A DNA stretch of 64,000 nucleotides from Nocardioides sp. PD653-B2 (GTDB taxonomy: Bacteria > Actinomycetota > Actinomycetes > Propionibacteriales > Nocardioidaceae). A program made the position numbers and the translations under genes. Below are positions 42,644 to 51,098 of this stretch, piece after piece (position 1 is the stretch's first letter; every line of letters starts with the position of its first letter). The notes under the pieces were generated by a model, which was not told the origin of the DNA, made no database searches, and saw nothing but the letters and a program-made list of their open reading frames with translations. The stretch is taken from NCBI RefSeq assembly GCF_002117935.1, contig NZ_BDJE01000040.1, positions 41,124 to 105,123 of the forward strand, read 5' to 3'.

Positions 42644-42802
42644 TCAGGGCTGTACGTCGTCGGAGGTGTTCGTCTCGCACTCGGCGTTGGTGCAGACCCG
42701 CTCGTCGGGACCGCTGTCGGCCTCGCCCTTGCTCAGCGTGGTGTGGGGCCGGAGCTCGACCTCGGAACCGCAGACGTCACACGGCCGGTTGTCGAAGTAC
42801 AT
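42644..42802 (-). CDS. 52-residue zinc-ribbon protein
   Basis: A short ORF opening MYFDNRPCDVCGSEVELRPH and ending in TNTSDDVQP, with two Cys pairs (CDVC; CTNAEC) spaced for one zinc. GAGAGGG lies 7 nt before ATG 42802, a good Shine-Dalgarno. It lies 33 bp after the lipoprotein gene on the same strand. Function unknown. Confidence 0.72.
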   Translation of the reverse strand: MYFDNRPCDVCGSEVELRPHTTLSKGEADSGPDERVCTNAECETNTSDDVQP

Positions 42803-42835
42803 GGCTGTCCCTCTCGTGGGTGGAGCGTGGGTGGA

Positions 42836-43273
42836 TCAGGGCGTGAAGACGCCTTCCGGCGTCTCGAGCTGCACGGGACCGCCGTCGTCCGACAGGGTGA
42901 TCACGCGATCCCCGAAGCGGATCCGGTGGTCGACGATCGGCAGCTCCCGGGGCGTCTCGCCGTGCCGGCCGGCGCGCCAGGAACCCCGGCGCCCGTACCA
43001 CCACACCGTGCCGTCCGCGTCCTCGACGTAGTAGTCGGTGGTGTAGTCGTCGCCGAGCTCCCAGGTGACGGCGGAAGCATTGACCCCGTCGATCGCATAG
43101 GTCTCGTCCACGGGGATGAGCACCAGCTCGCCGGCGGGTCCGTGGAAGGCCCGGGCGTCACCGGGGTCCAGCCCGAGCCACGAGCGCGGCGCGATGGGCT
43201 CGGCGACCGGCGCGTCGGAGGGCGACGAGCACCCCACGAGGGAGAGCAACAGGGCCACCAGCAGGAGCCTCAC
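42836..43273 (-). CDS. Small secreted lipoprotein
   Basis: A 145-residue protein. GTG 43273 gives a signal peptide RLLLVALLLSLVGCSS with a lipobox (LVGC), so the mature protein would be anchored outside the membrane. The body is rich in Asp and Trp/Tyr (YVEDADGTVWWYGRR). No family recognised. The start overlaps the macrodomain stop (GTGA); a longer frame upstream would bury the signal peptide. Confidence 0.75.
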   Translation of the reverse strand: MRLLLVALLLSLVGCSSPSDAPVAEPIAPRSWLGLDPGDARAFHGPAGELVLIPVDETYAIDGVNASAVTWELGDDYTTDYYVEDADGTVWWYGRRGSWRAGRHGETPRELPIVDHRIRFGDRVITLSDDGGPVQLETPEGVFTP

Positions 43274-43761
43274 AGCATCGAGCCGATCAGCTCGTACGTC
43301 GGACCGTCGAAAGCCACCAGCCGCGCTTGCGCGACCGAGGTCGCCGCGGACCGGAAGACCTCGAGCGCACATGCGATGGCGTCGTCCTTGGGCCACCCGT
43401 AGACGCCAGCGGAGACCAGCGGGAAGGCGACCGAGGCGGCGCCGAGCTCGTCGGCCACCTCGAGCGCCCGCGCGTAGCAGGAGAGCAGCAGCGAGCGGTC
43501 CGTCTGACCGGCGTTGCGGTTGGGCCCGACGACGTGGATCACCCAGCGGGCGGGCATGCGGCCCGCGGTGGTCCAGCCGGCGTCACCGGTGGAGAGGCCG
43601 TCGGGAAACCGCGCGATGCAGTCCTCGAGGACGGCCGGCCCGCCGGCCCGGTGGATGGCGCCGTCCACCCCACCACCGCCACGCATGGCGCGGTTGGCGG
43701 CATTGACGACGGCGTCGACGTCCTGCGCGGTGATGTCGCCCTGGACGACGGTGATGTCCAC
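43270..43761 (-). CDS. Macrodomain protein (O-acetyl-ADP-ribose deacetylase-like)
   Basis: A 163-residue macrodomain that should bind ADP-ribose: VVQGDITAQDVDAVVNAANR and GGGGVDGAIHRAGG form the binding loops, SAGVYGWPKD closes the site. Relatives remove acetyl or ADP-ribosyl groups. GTG start, 3 bp after topoisomerase IB. Confidence 0.9.
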   Translation of the reverse strand: MDITVVQGDITAQDVDAVVNAANRAMRGGGGVDGAIHRAGGPAVLEDCIARFPDGLSTGDAGWTTAGRMPARWVIHVVGPNRNAGQTDRSLLLSCYARALEVADELGAASVAFPLVSAGVYGWPKDDAIACALEVFRSAATSVAQARLVAFDGPTYELIGSML

Positions 43762-43764
43762 GGC

Positions 43765-44769
43765 TCAAGTGTCGCGGATCAGCCGCAGGGTCGCACGCTC
43801 CAGGGCGGCCTGGCGCTCGTCGGGGTTGTCGAAGGTACGGCGGGTGGTGCGCGCGATGGTCCGGCCGTTCTCGTAGGCCTCGATCACCCGCGGGTCGACG
43901 TACGACGAGCGCGCCAGCGTCGGGGTGTTGCCGAGGAACGACGCGACCTCCTTCATGGCGCCGGAGACCGCGCGCTTGCGCGAGGCCGCCGTCTCCCCCG
44001 GCTCGGGCGTCTCGGCGAGCGCAGCGGCGGCGAGCACGGTGGCGTGCCACGTGCGGAAGTCCTTCGCGGTGGCCTCGAGCCCGGTGGAGGCGCGGACGTA
44101 GGTGTTGACGAGGTCGGGCAGCACGGCACGCCACGACCGGCCGTCCTTGTAGGAGAGCAGCCGCAGGTCCTGACCCCGCCGGCGGCGCATGATCTCGATC
44201 GCCTCGATGACGACGGCGTCGTCGATCTCGATCTCGTGCTCGACTCCGGACTTGCCGGTGAAGGCGAAGACGAGGCGGTCCTGACGTCGCTTCACGTGCC
44301 GTCGCTCGAGCGTGGTCAGGCCGAAGCTGCCGTTCTCGTCGGCATACACGTCGTTGCCGATCCGGAAGTACCCGAGGTCCAGGAGCCGGACCGACGCCGC
44401 GCACGCCCGCTCGAGCGGCATGCCCTCGCGCCCCAGGTCGGTGAGCACCAGCTCACGCGCCCGGGCCAGCGCCTTGCCGAACTCCAGCATCCGGTCGAAC
44501 TTCTCGGCGTCGCGCCGGGTCCGCCAATCGGGGTGGTAGAGGTACTGCCGGCGCCCGGCCTCGTCGGTGCCGACGGCCTGCAGGTGCCCGTTGGCGTACG
44601 GCGTCACCCACACGTCGACCCACGCCGGGGGGATGACGAGGTCGCGCACCCGCTGCGCGTCGTCGGCAGGCAGCCGGTTGCCCGCCTCGTCGAGGTAGAC
44701 GAACCCCTTGCCCGCCCGGCGCCGGGTCCAGCCCGGCTGGTCGGGAGACGTCCTACGAAGCCGAACCAT
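43765..44769 (-). CDS. DNA topoisomerase IB (poxvirus/bacterial type)
   Basis: A 334-residue enzyme that relaxes supercoils through a 3'-phosphotyrosine. Nucleophile Tyr290 in RSSYVDPRVI; basic residues of the site in RRHVKRRQDRL, YKDGRSWR and KDFRTWHATV. FVYLDEAGNRLP and VIPPAWVDVWV mark the N-terminal DNA-clamp. Overlaps the beta-propeller gene by 17 nt. Confidence 0.92.
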   Translation of the reverse strand: MVRLRRTSPDQPGWTRRRAGKGFVYLDEAGNRLPADDAQRVRDLVIPPAWVDVWVTPYANGHLQAVGTDEAGRRQYLYHPDWRTRRDAEKFDRMLEFGKALARARELVLTDLGREGMPLERACAASVRLLDLGYFRIGNDVYADENGSFGLTTLERRHVKRRQDRLVFAFTGKSGVEHEIEIDDAVVIEAIEIMRRRRGQDLRLLSYKDGRSWRAVLPDLVNTYVRASTGLEATAKDFRTWHATVLAAAALAETPEPGETAASRKRAVSGAMKEVASFLGNTPTLARSSYVDPRVIEAYENGRTIARTTRRTFDNPDERQAALERATLRLIRDT

Positions 44770-45727
44770 GCCGGGTCAGTAGCCGCACGGCGCCCGCGGC
44801 AAACCCGACGACGACCACCCCGCCGAGCAGCCACGGCCACAGCGGCGCGGCCCCGTCGTCGTCCTGGTCGAGCGTGAGCGTCGAGGAGTAGGCACCACCG
44901 GTGGGCGACGGGGACGGCGGCGGCGCCAACGCCTGCTCGACGGCCCGCGGCAGGCGCACCCGGAGCACGTCGGAGAACTGTCCCTCGGTGCCGACGAAGA
45001 CCGCGCCGTCGCCGTCGACGGCGATGCCCTCCCCCTGCCTCTGCTTCGGCAGCGTGAAGGAGCCGACCTCCTCGTGACCGGGGAACGTGTAGACCGTGGC
45101 GCCTGCGTAGTCACGCACGACGTAGTGCCGCCCGTCCGGGAAGAAGGAACCGTCGGTCGCGAAGGCCAGGCTGTCGGCGACCGGCCGCAACCGGTTCGGG
45201 TGGGTGGTCGAGAGGTGCCGCGGCGCGGCGTACACGGTGCCGCCGAAGAGGTTCTTCGACACCACGAAGAGCTGGCCCGTCCGCGGGTTCGCCATCAGCG
45301 TCTCGGCGTCGCGGCCTCCCCCGGGGTAGACGAGCTCGTAGCGCTCCGGGTCGACGTGCTGGTCCTCGCGCCCGACCGGGACCTTCAAGACGTCCACCGA
45401 GTCCCGGGACCCGCCGTTGTCGCCGATGTCGCCGACCCACACCGATCCGGAGCCCGCCGGCGCCAACGCCTCGTCGTCGACGGGGTCGCCGTCCCACGAC
45501 GTCACGCCGACGGTGGCGCCGGAGCGGTCGACGACGAACACCCGGCCGGAGTCACCGGAGTCGTTCACGGTCACGAAGAGGTCGTCGACGACCACGAGCG
45601 CGCTGGACTCGACGATCGCCGGGTCGCGGTAGGAGAACTCGACGGCGGCGTGCGGTCCGGGCGCCCCGGCGAGCGTGCCGACCGCAAACGGCACCACGGC
45701 GACCAGGCCGACGATCCGGTCGAGCAC
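44753..45727 (-). CDS. Secreted, membrane-anchored beta-propeller protein
   Basis: A 324-residue protein with a signal peptide (IVGLVAVVPFAVGTLAGAPG), a body of repeated strand blocks (DLFVTVNDSGDSGRVFVVD; GSVWVGDIGDNGGSRD; GEGIAVDGDGAVFVGTEG) like a WD/NHL-type propeller, a Pro/Ser linker and a C-terminal membrane helix (about 294-312). GTG 45727, 2 bp after the methyltransferase stop. Ligand unknown. Confidence 0.7.
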   Translation of the reverse strand: MLDRIVGLVAVVPFAVGTLAGAPGPHAAVEFSYRDPAIVESSALVVVDDLFVTVNDSGDSGRVFVVDRSGATVGVTSWDGDPVDDEALAPAGSGSVWVGDIGDNGGSRDSVDVLKVPVGREDQHVDPERYELVYPGGGRDAETLMANPRTGQLFVVSKNLFGGTVYAAPRHLSTTHPNRLRPVADSLAFATDGSFFPDGRHYVVRDYAGATVYTFPGHEEVGSFTLPKQRQGEGIAVDGDGAVFVGTEGQFSDVLRVRLPRAVEQALAPPPSPSPTGGAYSSTLTLDQDDDGAAPLWPWLLGGVVVVGFAAGAVRLLTRHGSAS

Positions 45728-45729
45728 GA

Positions 45730-46950
45730 TCAGGCGTCGAGCAGCTGGGCGAGCCGAGGTGAGATGCCCCAGGTGTCGACGAGGTCGTCGTACTCCTTGC
45801 GCACCGAGCCGCCCTTGACCTTGCCGCCGGTCAGCACCGCACGCAGCATCGTGTTGCGCGGGGTGTGCTGGCTCTCGACGAACTGCACGACGTCGACGCG
45901 GTAGCCCTGCTGCCGCATCAGCGAGGCCCGCAGGCCGTCGGTCAGGGTGTCGGCCAGCCGCTCGCGGAGGATGCCGTGCCGGGTGAGCATGGCGTACGGC
46001 GCGGGGGTCGGCGACCGGCGCAGCTGGGCGGCGATGTCGTGGTGGCAGCAGGGCGCGGCCAGCACCAGCTGGGCTCCCCAGGCGACGGCCTGGGCGAGGG
46101 CCTCGTCGGTCGCGGTGTCACAGGCGTGCAGCGCGAGGACCACCTCGGGGGCGGGGTCCAGGGACACCCCGCCGATGGTGCCGACGACGAACTCGGCGCT
46201 CACCCCGAGCTCGGCCGCCACCGACGCGTTGTGCTCGCGCGACTGCTCCTTCACGTCGACCCCGGTGAGCTGCACGTGCAGCCCGCGGACGCCGGAGAGA
46301 TAGCGCTGCGCGGCGAAGGTGAGGTAGGCGTTGCCGCAGCCGAGGTCGGCGATCCGCAGCGGCTCCTCGGCCGTGGGCCTGCGCAGGTGGCCCTTGTCGA
46401 GTGCGTCGGTGATCGACGAGTCGAGCAGCCGGAGGAACTCCTCGACCTGGCGGTACTTCGCCTGCCGGCTCGGCTTCAGCCGTCCCTCGGCGTCCGTGAG
46501 CCCCAGCGCGGCGAACACCGGGTCGGACTCGGGCAGCAGCCGGGCCTTGTCGCGGTCGTGGCCGCGCTCGACCTCGACCTCGGTGGCGCGGTCGGTCGTG
46601 TGCACGACCGCCTCCAGCTTCTTGGTCACCCGCACCTGGTGGCTCTGCGTGGTGGTGTCGACGTGCCAGTTGCCGAACGGCTCGTCGAGCAGCGCGTCGA
46701 CAGCGTCGCGCGCCGCACTCGACCCATCAGAGGGGGCGACCGCGTGGTTCTCGGTGTGCGCCTGCGTCTGGTCGTACGACGTGATCTGCAGGTGCCGGCC
46801 GGCCTTGAGGTCGACGTACCGCATCTCGACGCGCTTCCACGTCGGGACCTCGCCCTTCTGGCGCCCCGAGCCGACCGCCTTCACGAGGACGTCGGGGTCG
46901 AGGATGAGGCCGCGCATCCGGTTCAGCGCGCGGAGCAGGGGCTCGTTCAT
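45730..46950 (-). CDS. SAM methyltransferase, Methyltransf_32/METTL25-like
   Basis: A 406-residue protein. The C-terminal half is a methyltransferase (RIADLGCGNAYLTFAAQRYL; VVLALHACDTATDEAL; APCCHHD). The N-terminal half carries KGEVPTWKRVEMRYVDLKAG and a conserved basic region. The CCHH-type motif recalls METTL25-like enzymes; the substrate is unknown. ATG 46950 overlaps the 29-codon ORF stop by 4 nt. Confidence 0.75.
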   Translation of the reverse strand: MNEPLLRALNRMRGLILDPDVLVKAVGSGRQKGEVPTWKRVEMRYVDLKAGRHLQITSYDQTQAHTENHAVAPSDGSSAARDAVDALLDEPFGNWHVDTTTQSHQVRVTKKLEAVVHTTDRATEVEVERGHDRDKARLLPESDPVFAALGLTDAEGRLKPSRQAKYRQVEEFLRLLDSSITDALDKGHLRRPTAEEPLRIADLGCGNAYLTFAAQRYLSGVRGLHVQLTGVDVKEQSREHNASVAAELGVSAEFVVGTIGGVSLDPAPEVVLALHACDTATDEALAQAVAWGAQLVLAAPCCHHDIAAQLRRSPTPAPYAMLTRHGILRERLADTLTDGLRASLMRQQGYRVDVVQFVESQHTPRNTMLRAVLTGGKVKGGSVRKEYDDLVDTWGISPRLAQLLDA

Positions 46951-47036
46951 CTCCCGACCACCGCGGCGATCACGACCACGAGCAGGAGCGCCACCAGCGC
47001 GACGGGGATGACGAGACGGCGATGGCGGGGATTCAC
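46947..47036 (-). CDS. 29-residue single-helix membrane peptide
   Basis: GTG 47036 overlaps the stop of the FAD/Fe-S gene (GTGA), and its own stop overlaps the methyltransferase start (ATGA). It reads NPRHRR then a helix LVIPVALVALLLVVVIAAVV. The perfect overlaps on both sides and a basic-then-hydrophobic layout argue for a real coupled peptide. Function unknown. Confidence 0.55.
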   Translation of the reverse strand: MNPRHRRLVIPVALVALLLVVVIAAVVGR

Positions 47037-49774
47037 CGCTCCACTTTAGATGCGAGGAGTTCCGCGAGGTGCATCGTCGGGGTCTCGGTGAGGTCGGCGA
47101 GCTGCACCCGGCAGGACATCCCGTCGGCGAGCACGACCGCGCCCGGGTTGGCGCGCACGGCGGGCAGCAGGTGCGTCTCGGCGACGGCGACGGACACCTC
47201 GTAGTGCCCCTTCTCCATGCCGAAGTTGCCGGCCAGGCCGCAGCAGCCCGCGACCTGCGTGACGGTCGCGCCGGCCTTCTCCAGCAGCCGCTTGTCGGCT
47301 GCCCAGCCGACGATCGCGGACTGGTGGCAGTGCGGCTGCGCGACGACCTCGACCCCCGCGAGCGAGGGCAGCTCCACGTCGAGCCGCTCGAGCAGCTCGG
47401 CGAACGACAGCACGTCGAGGTTCGCCCCGGTGAGCTCGGCCGCATCGCTGCGCAGCGTCGCGAGGCACGACGGCTCCAGGCCGACGACCGGCACGCCCGA
47501 CTCGATGTACGGCGTCAGCGTGGCCACCGTGCGCTCCATGATCGAGCGCGCCTGGTCGAGCTGCCCCGTGGTGATCCACGTCAGGCCGCAGCACGCGTCG
47601 TCGGCGATCACCCGCGCCGTGACGCCCACCGACTCGAGGAAGCGCATCGCCGCCAGCGCGTTGGCCGGGAAGAAGTGGTCGGTGAACGAGTCGGCCCAGA
47701 TCCACACGTCCGGCACGACGTCCGGGACGCCCGTCGTCCGACGGAGCGTGCGCGGCGCGAAGGCCGGGATGGAGCGCCGCTGGTCGATGCCCGCCGTGGC
47801 CTTCGCGAGCCGGGCGACCGGGCCGAGCCTCATCATCCGGTTGGCGACCGGCGCCATCGGAGCGGCCAGCGCGGCCCACTTCGGGAGCTGGCCGAGCAGC
47901 CGGTGGCTGCGGGGTCGACGCGCGGTGGCGTCGGGCCCGTCGTACTTCTGGTAGAGCGCCTCGGCCTTGTAGGTCGCCATGTCCACGCCCGTGGGGCAGT
48001 CCGACGCGCAGCCCTTGCAGGCCAGGCAGAGATCGAGCGCCTCGGAGACGGCCGGGTCGCCGAGACCCCCGACGAGCGACCCGTCGAGGGCCTCCTGCAG
48101 GGTCCGCGCGCGGCCCCGGGTCGAGTCCTTCTCGTCGCGGGTGGCGAGGTAGGACGGGCACATCACGCCGTTCGTGGTCGGCGCGACGCACTTGCCGACG
48201 CCGGTGCAGCGGTGCACGGCGTTGCCGAGCGAGCCGCCGTCGTGGACCAGCTTGAGCGCGGTGCGCACCTGCTGCCGGGGGCGGGTCGGCCGGAGGTCGG
48301 CGTCGAACGGCACCGGGTCGACGATGTTGCCGGGGTTGAGGAGGTTGGCGGGGTCGCAGATCGCCTTGACCGCGCCGAACAGCCGGATCGACTCCTCGTC
48401 GTACATCACCGACAGCAGCTCCGACCGGGCCCGCCCGTCACCGTGCTCTCCCGACAGCGAGCCGCCGTGCTCGCGCAGCTTGTGTGCGCACGCGGTGAGG
48501 AAGTCACGGAAGACCTGACCGCCGTCGGGCTCGGCGAACGGGAAGTCGATCCGCACGTGCACGCAGCCGTCCCCGAAGTGGCCGTACGGCACCCCGTCGA
48601 GGTCGTGCTCCCGCAGGAGCTCGTCGAAGTCGCGCAGCCAGGCGCCGAGCCGCTCGGGCGGCACGGCCGCGTCCTCCCAGCCGGAGTACGCCGGGCGCGA
48701 CAGGCTGCGCGCGGCCAGGCCGGCGCCGTCCTCGCGGATCCGCCACAGCGCGGCCGCCTCGCGCTCGTCGGTGACGATCCGGTGGCCGAGTGCACCCGCC
48801 TCGGAGACCACCCGGGCCAGCAGCGACGCAGCGTCCGCACCGGCCAGCTCGACGAACAGCCAGCCGGCGCCGCGGGGCAGCTCCGGCACGGCGTTGCCCT
48901 TGGCCCGGACCAGGTCGACGATCCGGGCGTCGAGCCCCTCGCAGGCGATCATCCGGCCGTCGGTCGCGGCAAGCAGGGTCGGCACGGCGTCGGCGGCCTC
49001 GATCATCGAGGGGTAGCCGAGCACGACCAGCCGGCGGTCCGCCTCGTCCTCGACCAGCCGGACGGTCGCGCCGAGGACGACGCCGAGCGTGCCCTCCGAG
49101 CCGACCAGGAAGCGGTCCAGGCTCCGGCCCTTCTCGGGCAGCAGGTGCTCGAGCGAGTAGCCGCTGACCTGGCGGGAGAAGCGCCCGAACGTCGTCCGGA
49201 GGTGCCCCAGGTGCTGGTCGGCGAGGGCGGCCAGCTGCGCCTCGACGTCGGTCGCGCCGGGCCCGTGCGCCACGTCGAGTGCCACCACGTTGTCGACGGT
49301 GCGGCCGTAGCCGAGCGCTCGCGAGCCGCAGGCGTTGTTGCCGATCATCCCGCCGATCGTGCAGCGGGTGTGCGTCGAGGGGTCCGGCCCGAAGCGCAGC
49401 CCGTACGGCGCGGCCGCGCGCTGGAGGTCGGCGTGGACGACGCCGGGCTGGACGACGGCGGTGCGCGCCTCGGCGTCGATCGAGACGACGTGGTTGAGGT
49501 GCTTGAGGGTGTCGACGACGATGCCGGTGCCGACCGCGTTGCCCGCGATCGACGTGCCCGCGCCGCGCATCGTGACCGGCGCACCGGTCTCGCAGGACGC
49601 GTCGAGGACGGCGAGCAGCTCGTCGGGGTGCCGCGGCCGGACCACCACCTGCGGGACGACGCGGTAGAGGGAGGCGTCCGACGAGTACAGCGCCCGGGTC
49701 AGCGTGGAGTCGTCGACGTCCGAGATGCCCCGCCGGCGCAGCGCTGCCACCAGTGGGCGGGACGTGTCCGACAC
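47033..49774 (-). CDS. FAD/Fe-S dehydrogenase, D-2-hydroxyglutarate/D-lactate type
   Basis: A 913-residue fusion. The FAD_binding_4 domain (about 35-225; GAGTSIAGNAVGTGIVVDT; IGGMIGNNACGSRALGYG) and FAD-oxidase C domain (to about 500; YGHFGDGCVHVRIDFPF; GSLSGEHGDGRARS) oxidise a D-2-hydroxy acid. A ferredoxin part with CLACKGCASDCPTGVD and CTGVGKC, then Cys-rich repeats (DACCGLTW; AGCCGLAGNFG), pass electrons on. GTG 49774 is one base after the transhydrogenase stop. The pairing favours D-2-hydroxyglutarate as substrate. Confidence 0.85.
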   Translation of the reverse strand: MSDTSRPLVAALRRRGISDVDDSTLTRALYSSDASLYRVVPQVVVRPRHPDELLAVLDASCETGAPVTMRGAGTSIAGNAVGTGIVVDTLKHLNHVVSIDAEARTAVVQPGVVHADLQRAAAPYGLRFGPDPSTHTRCTIGGMIGNNACGSRALGYGRTVDNVVALDVAHGPGATDVEAQLAALADQHLGHLRTTFGRFSRQVSGYSLEHLLPEKGRSLDRFLVGSEGTLGVVLGATVRLVEDEADRRLVVLGYPSMIEAADAVPTLLAATDGRMIACEGLDARIVDLVRAKGNAVPELPRGAGWLFVELAGADAASLLARVVSEAGALGHRIVTDEREAAALWRIREDGAGLAARSLSRPAYSGWEDAAVPPERLGAWLRDFDELLREHDLDGVPYGHFGDGCVHVRIDFPFAEPDGGQVFRDFLTACAHKLREHGGSLSGEHGDGRARSELLSVMYDEESIRLFGAVKAICDPANLLNPGNIVDPVPFDADLRPTRPRQQVRTALKLVHDGGSLGNAVHRCTGVGKCVAPTTNGVMCPSYLATRDEKDSTRGRARTLQEALDGSLVGGLGDPAVSEALDLCLACKGCASDCPTGVDMATYKAEALYQKYDGPDATARRPRSHRLLGQLPKWAALAAPMAPVANRMMRLGPVARLAKATAGIDQRRSIPAFAPRTLRRTTGVPDVVPDVWIWADSFTDHFFPANALAAMRFLESVGVTARVIADDACCGLTWITTGQLDQARSIMERTVATLTPYIESGVPVVGLEPSCLATLRSDAAELTGANLDVLSFAELLERLDVELPSLAGVEVVAQPHCHQSAIVGWAADKRLLEKAGATVTQVAGCCGLAGNFGMEKGHYEVSVAVAETHLLPAVRANPGAVVLADGMSCRVQLADLTETPTMHLAELLASKVER

Positions 49775-49775
49775 G

Positions 49776-51038
49776 TCACCAGTGTTCCATCGACGCACGG
49801 AAGACCGACGCGAGGTCCTCCTCCGTGGGACTGCGCGGCGCCGTCGCGAGCAGCCGCTGCTGCTTCAGGGCGCCGTCGACGAGGTCCCCCACGTCGGCGT
49901 CGCCGTAGCCGACCTCGGCCAGGCCGTTCGGGATCCCGACGTCGCGCATCAGCTGCGCCAGCACGGTCGGCAGCACGTCGGGGCCGTCGCCGGACGCCGA
50001 CGGGTCCAGCAGCCGGGCCGCGTGCAGGTGTCGTTCGGGGGCCGCCTCGAACGTGAACCGGAACGCCTCCGGCGCGGTCAGCGAGACGGCCATCCCGTGC
50101 GGGACGATGGGTTCTCGTGCCGGATAGCCCTCCGGACGGTAGTCGCGGACCCGGCCGGCGATCGGGTAGGCGTTGGCGTGCGGGATGTGCACGCCGGCGT
50201 TGCCGAAGCCGAGCCCGGCGAACGTCGCGGCCATCGCCATCTGCTCGCGCGCGACCCCGTCCGAGCCGTCCCGGACCGCCGCGCGGAAGGCGCCGGCGAG
50301 CAGCGACATCGCCTTCTCCGACCACATGTCGGCGATCGGGTTGGCGCCGCAGTAGGGCACCCGCTGCTCGGGCTGCTTCGCGTCGAAGTCGGCGTACCAG
50401 CGCGCCGTGTAGCTCTCCAGCGCGTGGCAGAGGATGTCCATCCCGGACGCCGCGGTGACCATCGCCGGCTGCGATGCGGTGAGCACGGGATCGACGATCG
50501 CCAGGATCGGACGCAGCCGCGGGTGGCTGATCCCGGTCTTGACCTTCAGCGCGAGCACGTCGAGGACGCAGATGGTGGTGCTCTCCGCGCCGGTGCCGGT
50601 GGTCGTCGGGATCGCGACGAGCGGCAGCAGGGGCTGTGTCGGGGCCTGCGCCCTGCCGACCGGCGCGTTGATGTAGTCCATCAGCTCGCCCGGGTTGGTG
50701 GTCAGCAGGTTGACGGCCTTGGCGGTGTCGATCGACGACCCACCTCCGACGGCCAGGATCGCGTCGAACGGGCCGGCGTCGCGGGCGAACGCGACGGCCT
50801 CCGCCATCGACTCGTCGGTCGGCTCGACCCGCGCTCCGTCGTACGTCGTGACGTGCAGGCCCCGAGCCGAGACCTGCTCGGCGATCCGCGCCGGATGACC
50901 GGTGGCGGCGACGCCGGCGTCGGTGACCAGCAGCACCCGCCGGGCGCCGAGGTTCAGCAGGTCGTACCCGACCTCGGCGGAGGCGCCGGCCCCGAACTTG
51001 AGCGCGGGCGCGGCGTAGGTGAAGACGGTCTCACTCAT
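49776..51038 (-). CDS. Iron-type alcohol dehydrogenase, hydroxyacid-oxoacid transhydrogenase-like
   Basis: A 420-residue member of the group III Fe-ADH family. GGGSSIDTAKAVNLLTTNPG then DYINAPVG, IPTTTGTGAESTT and KVKTGISHPRLRP match the ADHFE1/HOT branch, which transfers hydride from 4-hydroxybutyrate (or similar) to 2-oxoglutarate, giving D-2-hydroxyglutarate. Metal-site residues HALESYTARW and HGMAVSLTAPEAF are present. ATG 51038 is 6 nt after a TATGTT -10. Confidence 0.85.
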   Translation of the reverse strand: MSETVFTYAAPALKFGAGASAEVGYDLLNLGARRVLLVTDAGVAATGHPARIAEQVSARGLHVTTYDGARVEPTDESMAEAVAFARDAGPFDAILAVGGGSSIDTAKAVNLLTTNPGELMDYINAPVGRAQAPTQPLLPLVAIPTTTGTGAESTTICVLDVLALKVKTGISHPRLRPILAIVDPVLTASQPAMVTAASGMDILCHALESYTARWYADFDAKQPEQRVPYCGANPIADMWSEKAMSLLAGAFRAAVRDGSDGVAREQMAMAATFAGLGFGNAGVHIPHANAYPIAGRVRDYRPEGYPAREPIVPHGMAVSLTAPEAFRFTFEAAPERHLHAARLLDPSASGDGPDVLPTVLAQLMRDVGIPNGLAEVGYGDADVGDLVDGALKQQRLLATAPRSPTEEDLASVFRASMEHW

Positions 51039-51044
51039 TCGGCC

Positions 51045-51050
51045 AACATA
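51045..51050 (-). promoter_or_regulatory. -10 box TATGTT of a leaderless transhydrogenase gene
   Basis: On the minus strand TATGTT ends 6 nt before ATG 51038. On the plus strand TACGAT (51068-51073) lies about 25 nt before the GH5 ATG, so the 60-bp gap holds two divergent promoters. Confidence 0.5.
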
Positions 51051-51098
51051 ACCGCCCCGCTGGCCCGTACGATTCTCCCAGCGAAGAGGGGGGCTTCC

